The notes beneath the pieces are model-generated. The model had not been told where the DNA came from. It worked only from the letters and a program-made list of their open reading frames with translations, and made no database searches. Positions 1 to 8,511 of a stretch of DNA of 64,000 bases are shown one piece after another. A program made the translations under genes and the position numbers. Every line of letters begins with the position of its first letter. Position 1 is the stretch's first letter. The stretch is from Verrucomicrobiales bacterium (GTDB taxonomy: Bacteria; Verrucomicrobiota; Verrucomicrobiia; Verrucomicrobiales; DEV007), in assembly GCA_029213005.1 (NCBI GenBank), contig JARGPI010000006.1, positions 186,001 through 250,000 on the forward strand, in the 5' to 3' direction.

Positions 1-1
1 T

Positions 2-1186
2 GACGCGAAACTCGAAAAAGCGCTGATCACGGCAAAAGACAAACTGATCACCGCTCAGACCAACGAATCGTCGGCCTTGGCCGCTTTCAAAGCCGTTCAG
101 AGTAACATCTCAGACGCGGAGGAACAGGTCAAAAGAATCACTCAAACAACCACTGAAAACGCCGAAAAAGTCGAAGAAGCCAACCGGATCACCACAGAAT
201 CAAAGGCCCGCCATGCCGAGGCAATCAAAGCTCTCGCGGTTGCGAGAAAAGCGATCAAATCCCCGACAGCCAGACCAGTTGGTGTGACTTTTTCAAATCA
301 CGGCAACCGGATCGCTTCAGTTTTAGATGATGGCACAATCAACGTCTGGGCAATTGCCTCCGGGAAACCGATCGAAGAGGTAAAAGGAAACGCCACAGCG
401 ATTTATGCGATCATGAGCCGAAGTGATGGAACCTTTCTCAGTTGCGGAGCCGACGGAACCACGGTTTCGACCAGCCCGACTGTAGCCTGGAAGCTGAAAA
501 CCACCCTCGGCGGGGATAGCGATCCCACCCTTTTCGCCGACCGGGTCAATGCCGTGACTTTCAGTCCCGATGGCAAAATCCTCGCCACCGGCGGCGGCGA
601 ACCTTCCCGGGCCGGGGACATCGATTTGTTCGAAGTGGAGACCGGCAAATCCATCGCGAGTTGGAAAGATCGGCATGACGACAGCGTCGTGAGTCTCGAC
701 TTTTCGCCCGACGGCAAACTGCTCGCTTCCGGATCGGCTGACAAAGTGGCCCGGGTCTTTGATGTCACCACCGCCGAACCAACCCACCTTTTCGAAGGCC
801 ACACCCATCACGTGCTCGGAGTCTCCTTCCGGGTCGACGGCAGAGTTCTCGCCACGGCCGGAGCCGACGGAACCGTCAATGCCTGGGACATGATTCTCGG
901 GGAAAAGAAAAAGAAAATCGTCGGGTGGAATAAAGAAGTCACATCCCTGCAGTTTATCGGAGCCACCAACCAAATCGTGACCTCCGCAGGAGATAATTTG
1001 ATCCGGATCGTGACCGATGATGGCGGACAAATCCGCTCTATCTCGAAGTTACCCGACTTTATGCAGTCAGCCGCCAGCACTCCCGACGGAACCACAATCG
1101 TCGGCGGCGGGGAAGACAGCTATCTCAGAATTTGGAACGGAACCAACGGAAAAGAACTAGCCGCCTTCGGCAGTAGCGACCACTAG
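2..1186 (+). CDS. WD40-repeat protein, 5' end outside window
   Basis: The frame is open to the left edge, so the N-terminus is missing and the TTG at 77 is not a real start. The visible part begins with a charged, Ala/Glu/Lys-rich helix of about 80 residues (probable coiled coil), followed by WD40 blades with signatures such as VTFSPDGKILATGG, LDFSPDGKLLASGS and VSFRVDGRVLATAG. In Planctomycetes and Verrucomicrobiota such proteins usually carry an N-terminal cytochrome c domain and sit beside a DUF1501 gene, which is the case here: the next gene starts 12 bp downstream. It probably acts outside the cytoplasm with its DUF1501 partner. The cytochrome part is inferred, because it would lie outside the window. 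Confidence 0.85.
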   Translation, partial: DAKLEKALITAKDKLITAQTNESSALAAFKAVQSNISDAEEQVKRITQTTTENAEKVEEANRITTESKARHAEAIKALAVARKAIKSPTARPVGVTFSNHGNRIASVLDDGTINVWAIASGKPIEEVKGNATAIYAIMSRSDGTFLSCGADGTTVSTSPTVAWKLKTTLGGDSDPTLFADRVNAVTFSPDGKILATGGGEPSRAGDIDLFEVETGKSIASWKDRHDDSVVSLDFSPDGKLLASGSADKVARVFDVTTAEPTHLFEGHTHHVLGVSFRVDGRVLATAGADGTVNAWDMILGEKKKKIVGWNKEVTSLQFIGATNQIVTSAGDNLIRIVTDDGGQIRSISKLPDFMQSAASTPDGTTIVGGGEDSYLRIWNGTNGKELAAFGSSDH

Positions 1187-1198
1187 CAAAACACCATC

Positions 1199-2620
1199 AT
1201 GTCCAATCATTCAACTTCAGGAATCGACCGATGCAACGGCCCGCTGGGACGCCGCAGTTTTATGCAATTCGGTCTCACCGGCTTCGCCAGTCTGAGTTAT
1301 CCGGGGCTTTTGAAACTTCGCGCGGAAAATGCGTTGAAACCCGACCATGAGAAGACTGCCGTCATCATGGTCTGGCTTCCCGGCGGCCTGTCTCACGTTG
1401 ACTCCTACGATCCCAAGCCGGACATCGGCAGCGAATACCGCGGCCCTTTTAAAACGATCGGAACGAAAATCCCCGGCACCCGCATCACCGAACTCCTGCC
1501 CCGGCACGCAAAGATCGCTGATAAATTTAATATCGTCCGCTCGATGAAACAAGGCGCCGGTGGCCACCCTGCCGGAACTTTGCAAATGCTCTCGGGCGAT
1601 TCCGATACCCGCGACAAACCGAAACCGGACCTGCCTGACTGGATGTCGGTGGCGCACTATTTGCGCTCTCAAAACACGACGCGATCAAACCCGCTTCCAA
1701 ACTACGTCGCCGTCAATTCGATCAATGCCAACTACCACGGGCCGGTCTACCTCGGTGATGCCTACTCCCCTTTCTCGGTTAACTCAGACCCGAATCGACC
1801 CAATTTTGAAGTTCCCAACATCGGACTCGATGACCCCGCCGAAGCCCGCCGCCTCAGCGACCGACTCGCCCTCCGGAAAAGTCTCGACAAAATGGAGCGC
1901 CATTTCGATACCGAAGGCGAACTCGGAGCCCTCGACGAATTCGAATCTCAGGCGATGACGCTCCTGACCAATCCCCAAACCCGCAACGCTTTTGATCTCG
2001 AGAAAGAAGACAAACAAACCCGCGACCGCTACGGAAGAAATCGCTGGGGCCAGCAATTACTTCTCGCCCGCCGCCTCGTCGAATCGGGAGTGGAAATCGT
2101 CACCAGCACGCTGAGCGGACCTCTCTGCGGACGAGTCAACAACTGGGATGACCACGCTGTAAACCAGCACCAGTTTGAAGCGCTCCGCTTCCGGATGCCG
2201 AATTACGATCAAGCCGTCACCGCATTGATTGAAGACATTTACGCCCGGGGACTCGACAAACGGGTTCTCGTCGTGGTTACCGGCGAATTTGGCCGGACCC
2301 CGAAAATCAGTTTCGCCCGCAGCACCGGTGCCGGAAATGCGAGCGGACCTGCGGGAACTCTGCAACCGGGGCGCGATCACTGGCCCCGCGCATTTTCAAA
2401 CATCTGGGCCGGGGGTGGAATGGATACCGGCGGAGTCATCGGAGCCACCGATAAACGTGGCGAAGATGTGGTGGAACGCCCCTGCGGACCCGGCGATTTT
2501 CTCTCCACGATCTATAATCACCTCGGAATCGATTCCAATAAAGTCACGATCGACGATTTCAACGGGCGCCCCACCCCGATCGTCAACGACGGCCGCCCCA
2601 TTCCGGAACTAATGGCCTGA
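1199..2620 (+). CDS. DUF1501 family Tat-exported protein
   Basis: 473 residues. The N-terminus has a twin-arginine signal (GRRSFMQFGLTG near residue 18), so export through Tat is likely. The body matches DUF1501, a family with an alkaline-phosphatase/sulfatase-like fold that is very abundant in PVC bacteria; VIMVWLPGGLSHVDSYDPKP near the start and the VTGEFGRTPKI block are characteristic. It follows the WD40 gene by 12 bp and is probably in one operon with it. In this phylum such pairs are commonly linked to periplasmic polysaccharide breakdown, but the enzymatic activity of DUF1501 is not established. Start ATG 1199 is the first one in frame before the Tat motif. Confidence 0.9.
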   Translation: MSNHSTSGIDRCNGPLGRRSFMQFGLTGFASLSYPGLLKLRAENALKPDHEKTAVIMVWLPGGLSHVDSYDPKPDIGSEYRGPFKTIGTKIPGTRITELLPRHAKIADKFNIVRSMKQGAGGHPAGTLQMLSGDSDTRDKPKPDLPDWMSVAHYLRSQNTTRSNPLPNYVAVNSINANYHGPVYLGDAYSPFSVNSDPNRPNFEVPNIGLDDPAEARRLSDRLALRKSLDKMERHFDTEGELGALDEFESQAMTLLTNPQTRNAFDLEKEDKQTRDRYGRNRWGQQLLLARRLVESGVEIVTSTLSGPLCGRVNNWDDHAVNQHQFEALRFRMPNYDQAVTALIEDIYARGLDKRVLVVVTGEFGRTPKISFARSTGAGNASGPAGTLQPGRDHWPRAFSNIWAGGGMDTGGVIGATDKRGEDVVERPCGPGDFLSTIYNHLGIDSNKVTIDDFNGRPTPIVNDGRPIPELMA

Positions 2621-2656
2621 GAATCCCAAAACCGACTCTAAATGGCAAAATCACCT

Positions 2657-2694
2657 TGCATCTTTTTGTTTTTGGATTTCTGTATAAACAGAAA
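2657..2694 (+). promoter_or_regulatory. promoter with palindromic operator before the GbsR-type regulator
   Basis: An inverted repeat TTTCTGTATAAACAGAAA (2677-2694) abuts and overlaps the ATG at 2694 by one base. It contains the likely -10 TATAAA (2682-2687), with a weak -35 TTGCAT at 2657. With that -10, transcription would start at or next to the start codon, so the mRNA would be leaderless or nearly so. The position suggests autoregulation by the downstream regulator. Promoter and operator are inferred from sequence only. Confidence 0.55.
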
Positions 2695-3230
2695 TGACTG
2701 AACTAACACCTTTTATCCGAAACTTCATCCTTCACTGGGGCGAGCTCGGCACGAAATGGGGGATCAATCGGACAGTCGCTCAGATTCACGCCTACCTGTT
2801 CATTTCAGAAGAGCCGAAAAATGCGGAAGACATCTGCAACACGCTCGGCGTGGCGCGCTCCAATGCGAGCAACAGCCTGAAGGAGCTGCAAAACTGGGGA
2901 ATCGTCAAAGTGGTGCACCTTCCCGGAGATCGACGGGATCACTTTGAATCTATGACCGATGTCTACGAAATGTTCCGCGTCATCGCAGAGGAAAGGAAGC
3001 GCCGCGAGGTCGATCCCGCACTGCGAATGCTCAAAGAGTGCAGCGAGGAAGCGGAAGCAGCTGAGGGAAAAGAGGAACTCTACGCCAAGGAAAAACTCGG
3101 CGAGCTGCATGATTTTTTCGAACTGTTTACCGATTTTTACCAGGCCCTGAACAAAATGCCGACCAAATCTGCCGTAAAAGCGGCCCGCATGGGCGACCAA
3201 TTGATTAAAGTGCTCGGAATTATGAAATAA
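2694..3230 (+). CDS. GbsR/MarR-type transcriptional regulator
   Basis: 178 residues. The winged-helix segment at about residues 20-85 reads IHAYLFISEEPKNAEDICNT, then LGVARSNASNSLKELQNWGIV, then a PGDRRDHF wing, as in the GbsR branch of the MarR superfamily. The C-terminal half is a charged helical region for dimerisation. It is the first gene ahead of a six-gene membrane/lipid-like operon, and the same palindrome-like sequence precedes both this gene and the next one, so it most likely controls itself and that operon. The effector is unknown; GbsR in Bacillus responds to choline, but nothing here points to choline. Confidence 0.8.
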   Translation: MTELTPFIRNFILHWGELGTKWGINRTVAQIHAYLFISEEPKNAEDICNTLGVARSNASNSLKELQNWGIVKVVHLPGDRRDHFESMTDVYEMFRVIAEERKRREVDPALRMLKECSEEAEAAEGKEELYAKEKLGELHDFFELFTDFYQALNKMPTKSAVKAARMGDQLIKVLGIMK

Positions 3231-3270
3231 TTAAGGGCCGACGAGTCTCACCTTTTTATTTACCACATTA

Positions 3271-3288
3271 TTTCTCTTTTGACAGAAA
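3271..3288 (+). promoter_or_regulatory. second copy of the operator-like box
   Basis: TTTCTCTTTTGACAGAAA matches the 2677-2694 palindrome at 13 of 18 positions and sits at the same place relative to the next gene, overlapping its ATG by one base. The coding starts that follow are also nearly identical (ATGACTGAACTAAC versus ATGACCGAACTAAC). A local duplication or a shared regulator site would explain this. Confidence 0.45.
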
Positions 3289-4499
3289 TGACCGAACTAA
3301 CAAACATAACGGTAACAAACCCCCAGGGAACACTCTTTTACGATGGCACCTGCGGATTTTGCCTGAGGGGGATCAAGCGACTCAGAAAAGCTCTCGGGAC
3401 GGTCGGAGTTGAAGTTCAGCCATTTGAGAACGGGGCCGAACAGCCTGAAATGATTCTGAAATGGAACGATGGACGGATCTTCGGCGGGGCCGATGCCGCG
3501 ATCTTTCTCGCCAAACGAAATCCGATCGGTTTCCTGCCTGCCACCATTGCCGGGCTTTTCCCCTTTATTTATCTGGCTCGTGCGATCTACAAAGTCATTG
3601 CCCGCAACCGGCACTGCATCGGAGACGGAGCCTGCAAAATCGATTTTGGCGATATTGAAAAAGCGGATCCCAAAACCGGCTGGATCTTCACCATCGTTAT
3701 TGTCGGTATCGCTGCCGCACTCGGATTTGTCATGAAACTCGCTCCCTGGGTTCACATGTGGGTGATCGCCTTTGCCATGTGGTTTGGCTTTAAAGTCATG
3801 AGCTACCGGAATGCGGGCGGTTTTGCCGAGGTCGATCTCTACTTCTTCTTTTGGCCGGGAATGGACACCACCGGTTTTGCCTATGATAACCGGGGTCTCG
3901 GAAAAACGATCGGCCTGCTCACCCCCACCCTGTTTGTCCTCATCGGAACGGGCCTCCTTTTCGCCATTCCCGCGTTCGTCCATCCAATCGCGAAAGGCTG
4001 GACCGGCGTGATCGCGATGATTTGCCTACTACACTTTGGCAGCTTCGTCTGGATCGCAGCTTTCTGGAACCGTCTGGGCTTCAGCGCCGAGCCGATCATG
4101 CGGAAACCCTGGTTGAGCAGAGGGCTCGGAGATTTCTGGGGGAACCGCTGGAACCGGGCTTTCAGCGATTGGGCCCGTGACTTTCTCTTCCGCCCGCTCA
4201 CCGCTCGCTTCGGGACCACAGCCGGAACCGTGACCGGATTCCTCGCCTCCGGCATCGCTCACGAACTGGTGATTTCTCTACCAGCCCGGGGCGGATTTGG
4301 ACTCCCGATTCTCTACTTCCTGATTCAGGGAATTGGATTGCTTATTGAGAAAAAGGCCCGCCTTCGCCGTCGCAAACTCGCCCGGATCTGGATGTGGCTT
4401 GTCGTCATCATACCGGCGCCCCTTCTCTTCCACAGCACCTTCATCGAAAAAGTATTTAACCCAATGACCAACCTGATCACAAACCCATGGACCCACTGA
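3288..4499 (+). CDS. DCC thiol-oxidoreductase domain fused to MBOAT-like acyltransferase
   Basis: About 403 residues from ATG 3288 (an in-frame TTG lies three codons upstream). Residues 1-115 are a DCC/DUF393 domain with its hallmark FYDGTCGFC (DxxCxxC). The rest is a polytopic membrane region with at least seven hydrophobic segments. Its end contains SGIAHELVISLPARGG, which resembles the conserved His region of MBOAT/wax-synthase-like O-acyltransferases. The fusion suggests a membrane acyltransferase with a redox head, in line with a role in membrane or storage lipid chemistry; substrate unknown. It overlaps the next gene by 13 bp. The MBOAT assignment is less certain than the DCC one. Confidence 0.75.
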   Translation: MTELTNITVTNPQGTLFYDGTCGFCLRGIKRLRKALGTVGVEVQPFENGAEQPEMILKWNDGRIFGGADAAIFLAKRNPIGFLPATIAGLFPFIYLARAIYKVIARNRHCIGDGACKIDFGDIEKADPKTGWIFTIVIVGIAAALGFVMKLAPWVHMWVIAFAMWFGFKVMSYRNAGGFAEVDLYFFFWPGMDTTGFAYDNRGLGKTIGLLTPTLFVLIGTGLLFAIPAFVHPIAKGWTGVIAMICLLHFGSFVWIAAFWNRLGFSAEPIMRKPWLSRGLGDFWGNRWNRAFSDWARDFLFRPLTARFGTTAGTVTGFLASGIAHELVISLPARGGFGLPILYFLIQGIGLLIEKKARLRRRKLARIWMWLVVIIPAPLLFHSTFIEKVFNPMTNLITNPWTH

Positions 4500-4891
4500 T
4501 TATTGCCCTCTATCTCGCAGGAATCGCTCACTTCGGTATACTGATCGCCAGCGCAACCGCTCCGAAAGCCCTTAACTGGAAAGTACATCTCGAAACCCTC
4601 CCCCTCCTGCTTCGCCAGATGTTCTGGGTCTACGGGATTTTCATCGTCATTATGATCATTACCTTCGGAACGATCACGCTGACTTTCGCCGCGGAGTTAG
4701 CGGAGGGAGCCCCCCTCGCCCGGGCCGTGTGCATCATGATCGCCGTCTTCTGGGCGACGCGACTCCTCGTTCAGTTTTTTGTCTTTGATGCAAAGCCCTG
4801 GCTGACCACCCCACTATATAAAATCGGTTACCACGGTCTGACTATCATCTTCATCTTTTTAACCACCGTCTACATCTGGGCAGTGATATGA
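4487..4891 (+). CDS. small four-helix membrane protein, paralogue of the 5802 gene
   Basis: 134 residues with four strongly hydrophobic segments and no recognised domain. It overlaps the upstream gene by 13 bp and the downstream one by 4 bp, so translation is probably coupled. It shares spaced identities with the product of 5802-6224: a REVF/RQMF-x-VH/VYxxF segment, IxxxxxTIxxFAxxxA, then xxVFWAxRxxxQFxxFxxxxW. The two flank the epimerase gene, so the pair may be subunits or duplicated partners. Function unknown. Confidence 0.75.
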   Translation: MDPLIIALYLAGIAHFGILIASATAPKALNWKVHLETLPLLLRQMFWVYGIFIVIMIITFGTITLTFAAELAEGAPLARAVCIMIAVFWATRLLVQFFVFDAKPWLTTPLYKIGYHGLTIIFIFLTTVYIWAVI

Positions 4892-5805
4892 AAAAACGAA
4901 TCATCCTGGCGGGAGGAACCGGTTTCCTCGGAATTGAGCTGGCCAAACAGCTCACGGAACTCGACTACCACCCCGTAATCTTAAGTCGCAATCCCGACAG
5001 CTACACCGGTCCGGGAAAAGTAGTCTTCTGGGACGGGAAAACGATTGATAAGATCTGGCTGGAGGAAATCGATGGTGCTACCGCGATCATCAACTTGGCA
5101 GGTAAAAATGTAAACTGCCGCCCTACGGCCCGGAACCGGAAAACGATTCTCGATTCCCGGGTGCAGTCTGTCGCCGTTTTGGGTGAAGCGCTCCGGCTTG
5201 TCCCCAATCCGCCTGAAATATGGATTCAGGCAGGCAGCCTCGCGATTTATGGTGATGCCGGTGACCGAATCTGCGATGAGGCAGCTCGCGTTGCGACCGG
5301 TTATCCCGCCAACGTCTGTGTTGACTGGGAAGCAGCTCTCGGCGAAGCGATCCTGCCCGGCACCCGCTGGGTTAACCTCCGGATCGGGTTTGTGCTTGGA
5401 AGCGAAGGTGGTGCCCTACCTTTTCTCGCTCGACTGACCAAACTGGGTCTGGGCGGAAGCATTGGAAATGGAAAACAGTATATCAGCTGGATTCACCTCG
5501 ACGACATGCTGAAGATTTTCATCGAAGCCATCGAGAATCCGACTATGGCAGGCACCTATAATACGACTGGTCCGACGCCCGTGACCAATGCCGAATTTAT
5601 GACCACTCTCCGGAGCGTGCTGGGCCGTCCCTGGAGCCCGCCCGCTCCGGCACTGGTCGTTAAACTCGGAGCACCACTTTTAAACAGTGATCCGGCAATT
5701 GCTTTAACGGGACGTCGCTGTGTCCCGGCAAAACTAACTGACGAAGGATTTAACTTTCACTACCTAACACTGAAACACGCTCTGGAGAGCATCTACCTGA
5801 AATGA
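4888..5805 (+). CDS. TIGR01777-family NAD(P)-dependent epimerase
   Basis: 305 residues. The N-terminus ILAGGTGFLGIELAKQL is a Rossmann GxxGxxG nucleotide-binding loop, followed by the TIGR01777 landmarks INLAGKNV, IQAGSLAIYGDAGD and the WIHLDDM block, which place it in the YfcH/SulA-like branch of extended SDRs. The C-terminal DUF1731-type segment (PVTNAEFMTTLRSVLGRP) is present. It overlaps both neighbours by ATGA. A second member of this family lies at 53988-54887 on the other strand. The substrate of the family is not known. Confidence 0.88.
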   Translation: MKKRIILAGGTGFLGIELAKQLTELDYHPVILSRNPDSYTGPGKVVFWDGKTIDKIWLEEIDGATAIINLAGKNVNCRPTARNRKTILDSRVQSVAVLGEALRLVPNPPEIWIQAGSLAIYGDAGDRICDEAARVATGYPANVCVDWEAALGEAILPGTRWVNLRIGFVLGSEGGALPFLARLTKLGLGGSIGNGKQYISWIHLDDMLKIFIEAIENPTMAGTYNTTGPTPVTNAEFMTTLRSVLGRPWSPPAPALVVKLGAPLLNSDPAIALTGRRCVPAKLTDEGFNFHYLTLKHALESIYLK

Positions 5806-6224
5806 AACTCATACTCGAAAACCTGCACTACATCCTTATCGCGGCGGCGATTGGACAAATCATCATCGCCGGCATCAATCTCCGGCTCGACAAAATCCTC
5901 CACTGGGATACCGAATTGACCACTTTGAGTGATTTGCTCCGGGAAGTATTCACCGTTCACAAATGGTTTATCACCATCACGCTTTTGATTTTCGGCATCA
6001 CCACGATCCGCTTCGCTACCGATATCGGTGCAGCCAACTATGAAATGACCCGCTGGTTTGCCGCCGGAGTCGGTATTTTCTGGGCGATCCGAACCATTAT
6101 CCAGTGGACCTTCTATAGCACGGACCACTGGAAGGGGAACCCAGGTAGAACCGTGGTTCACTGGATCCTCACGATTTGCTATGGTGGCTGCGCCGCCACT
6201 TATCTCACCGCTGCTTTTCAGTAA
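5802..6224 (+). CDS. small membrane protein, paralogue of the 4487 gene
   Basis: 140 residues with four hydrophobic segments. It starts on the ATGA overlap with the epimerase stop. Alignment by eye with the 4487 product shows common spacing through the whole length, including IFGITTIRFATDIGA and GIFWAIRTIIQW. No named domain recognised. Likely an inner-membrane component of the same operon. Confidence 0.75.
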   Translation: MKLILENLHYILIAAAIGQIIIAGINLRLDKILHWDTELTTLSDLLREVFTVHKWFITITLLIFGITTIRFATDIGAANYEMTRWFAAGVGIFWAIRTIIQWTFYSTDHWKGNPGRTVVHWILTICYGGCAATYLTAAFQ

Positions 6225-6256
6225 ATATTTTTTAACCTGAACCTAACTATAATAAT

Positions 6257-7078
6257 ATGAACACTGGGAACGCCGCCGCAGGGAAACTACCAGCATTGTA
6301 CAGGGTACCATCACAGAGTGTACCCTGTACAGTCGCGGCGAAATCCCGGATCGAACGCTGTTTCGGCGATCCTCTTTTCCTCGCTGACTGGGATGAGCCG
6401 GTGTTCCTTCATTTCGAAATCGATCCGGAAATCTTGCAGCCCCATATCCCGTTTCCACTCGATACCAGAAATGGAAAAGCCTACATCACTCTCGTCGCTT
6501 TCACGATGCGGAATATGAGGTTTCGCAAAGGAGGCGATCGAGCCCGGGCTCTGACCAAACCGATCGCAAACCACTCTTTTCTTAACTTAAGAACCTACGT
6601 GATTCAGAATGGCGAACCGGGCATTCATTTCATCTGTGAATGGCTCAACAGCCGTCTTGCGACAACACTGGGGCCGATCACCTTTGGACTACCTTATCGT
6701 TTTGGCGAGATCAAATACGATCACAACTACACCGATAACACCTACCGGGGGACGGTCCGCCATGGCAACCGGACGGTCAGCTACGAAGCGACCTCTGATC
6801 CTGACGACGAATGGAAACCTTGTGAGAGCGGAACTCTCGATGAGTTTCTACTCGAAAGATATACCGCGTTCACCGCGCGGTGGAAGTGGAAAGGGTTGTT
6901 TCGGGTATGGCATCACGCCTGGCCTCAGAAGCGACTAATGAAATTGAAAATTACTGACCTGAGCCTTCTCGAGACCGCCCCCGGTGCCGGGAAGTGGGTT
7001 AGCCACCTCAAACCGGTCGGTGGCAACGTTTCCACCGGGGCTGACGATGTCTGGATGAGCCGCCCTCACCTGAAATAA
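6257..7078 (+). CDS. DUF2071 (YqjF-like) protein
   Basis: 273 residues. From about residue 38 the protein matches DUF2071: FLADWDEPVFLHFEIDPE, the FNLRTYV-like segment SFLNLRTYVIQNGEPGIHF, and GLPYRFGEI. The family is a soluble beta-barrel of unknown activity, often found with DoxX and epimerase genes as here. The first about 30 codons read through a dispersed palindrome (6297-6331), so either the palindrome inserted in the 5' coding end or the true start lies after it. No ATG or GTG was picked confidently between the palindrome and the domain; ATG 6257 is the annotated start. Confidence 0.8.
   Translation: MNTGNAAAGKLPALYRVPSQSVPCTVAAKSRIERCFGDPLFLADWDEPVFLHFEIDPEILQPHIPFPLDTRNGKAYITLVAFTMRNMRFRKGGDRARALTKPIANHSFLNLRTYVIQNGEPGIHFICEWLNSRLATTLGPITFGLPYRFGEIKYDHNYTDNTYRGTVRHGNRTVSYEATSDPDDEWKPCESGTLDEFLLERYTAFTARWKWKGLFRVWHHAWPQKRLMKLKITDLSLLETAPGAGKWVSHLKPVGGNVSTGADDVWMSRPHLK
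6297..6331. repeat. dispersed GTACCCTGTAC palindrome, copy 1
   Basis: Perfect 12-bp inverted arms TGTACAGGGTAC / GTACCCTGTACA separated by 11 bases. It lies inside the 5' coding end of the DUF2071 gene. Related palindromes occur at 32137, 41508 and 49043. Confidence 0.8.
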
Positions 7079-7081
7079 ATC

Positions 7082-7498
7082 ATGCAACTAACAGAAAAAG
7101 AAACCAACCAATTACTCTGGAATCTAAAAATCGTCTGCCGGTGGTCATTGGGCCTGGTATGGATTTGGGAAGGTCTCGTTCCAAAAATCCTGACACCGAC
7201 CGATCTCCAGCGACAGCTCGTCGAACGTAGCGGCATGTATTGGCCGGATGTTGATACCTACCTCGTGATACTGGGCTGCGCGATGATCGTAGCCGGTATC
7301 ATCATCTGCAGCGGCTGGCTGGAGCGGGCGGCAGTCATGACGGCATCGATTGCGATGACCATCCTCGTCTTTCTCGTAGTGGGCAACAATCCCGACTCCC
7401 TCAAAGATCTGCACGGCGGGATCGCCAAAGATGCCTGCCTTTACGCGGTTGCCTGGGTCGTCTGGAAAGTCGCCCCGATCGTCCCACGGCGACCGTGA
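7082..7498 (+). CDS. DoxX-like membrane protein
   Basis: 138 residues, four hydrophobic segments. CRWSLGLVWIWEGLVPKIL resembles the first helix of the DoxX-like family. Start ATG 7082 lies 3 bp after the DUF2071 stop. DoxX-like proteins often accompany DCC, DUF2071 and TIGR01777 genes, so the operon composition supports the call. It is the last gene of the run that begins at 2694. Function is unknown; redox or sulfur-related roles are proposed for DoxX relatives. Confidence 0.75.
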   Translation: MQLTEKETNQLLWNLKIVCRWSLGLVWIWEGLVPKILTPTDLQRQLVERSGMYWPDVDTYLVILGCAMIVAGIIICSGWLERAAVMTASIAMTILVFLVVGNNPDSLKDLHGGIAKDACLYAVAWVVWKVAPIVPRRP

Positions 7499-7565
7499 TT
7501 GACCTGTCGGAAAGCTTGACTTTCAGAGGCCACTGTGAGGTATTCATTCCCGGATAAATCCTTGC

Positions 7566-8507
7566 ATGAATCCCTCTATTGAAAAACTACACTCGCGGCT
7601 CTGTTCCGTGGTCAAAGGCTCCGAAACGGCTGCTTTCGAACTGATTTCCGCCGTTCTGGCCGGGGGCCACGTTCTGATTGAGGGAGCGCCCGGCGTGGGC
7701 AAAACGACCCTCGCCAAGTCGCTGGCCAATGCCTTCTCCAGTGATTTCCAACGGGTTCAGTTCACCCCGGACCTGCTTCCTTCAGACCTGCTCGGATACT
7801 CAATGTACCGGCAGGACCGCCAGACATTTGAGTTCATTGAGGGTCCCGTGTTCACCAATCTGCTCCTCGCGGACGAAATTAACCGGACCAGCCCGAGAAT
7901 CCAGAGCGCGCTGCTCGAATGCATGAACGAGGGCCAGGTCACTATTGATGGAAAAACTCACGACCTGCCGGAGATGTTTCATGTCATCGCGACCCAGAAC
8001 AACCGGTTTTCGACCGGCACCTTTCCCCTCCCGGAGCCGCAACTCGACCGGTTTCTGGCTTCGATTGAAATGAGCCTGCCTCAGCCCGGAACGCAGGTTG
8101 AAATGCTGGAATATCATCTCGGCGATGCGATTAAATCCTCATCCGATCCCGTAGCCACCATTGAAGAAGCGACCCGTTGGAAAGAAGAAGTCCGGCAACT
8201 GAAAGTTTCCCGTCCAATTTGCGAATATATTGTGCGACTTTGCGAAGCGATCCGGAAAAATCGCGATGTCGACGCCGGTCTGAGTAATCGAGCAACCATC
8301 TCCTTGACGAGGATGGCTCAATCGATTGCCTACCTCAACGGGCACTCCGCCGTCTTCCCCGATGATGTGAAGCGCGCCGTCATCCCCGTATTGACCCACC
8401 GCCTCGTCTCGGCAACCAACGATCCTGGAAATAGAGACCGCAGTTTTCAGCGACGGAATACGATCGCGCTGCTCAATGCTATCGTGGAACAGGTCGCAAT
8501 TGACTAG
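7566..8507 (+). CDS. MoxR-family AAA+ ATPase
   Basis: 313 residues, the usual length. Walker A GAPGVGKT is at residues 40-47, Walker B LLLADEINR follows near 101, and the sensor region has ATQNNRF. The C-terminal lid (AAA_lid_2) includes the NRATISLTRMAQSIA segment. MoxR ATPases act as chaperones that insert or activate partners carrying DUF58 and vWA domains. The DUF58 gene follows 4 bp downstream, and a transglutaminase gene overlaps that in turn, a classic three-gene unit. Confidence 0.93.
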   Translation: MNPSIEKLHSRLCSVVKGSETAAFELISAVLAGGHVLIEGAPGVGKTTLAKSLANAFSSDFQRVQFTPDLLPSDLLGYSMYRQDRQTFEFIEGPVFTNLLLADEINRTSPRIQSALLECMNEGQVTIDGKTHDLPEMFHVIATQNNRFSTGTFPLPEPQLDRFLASIEMSLPQPGTQVEMLEYHLGDAIKSSSDPVATIEEATRWKEEVRQLKVSRPICEYIVRLCEAIRKNRDVDAGLSNRATISLTRMAQSIAYLNGHSAVFPDDVKRAVIPVLTHRLVSATNDPGNRDRSFQRRNTIALLNAIVEQVAID

Positions 8508-8511
8508 AGAA

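Noticed and set aside
323..1030. Minus-strand frame opposite the WD40 gene
   Set aside because: Antisense shadow; the plus strand has clear WD40 motifs in the corresponding region.
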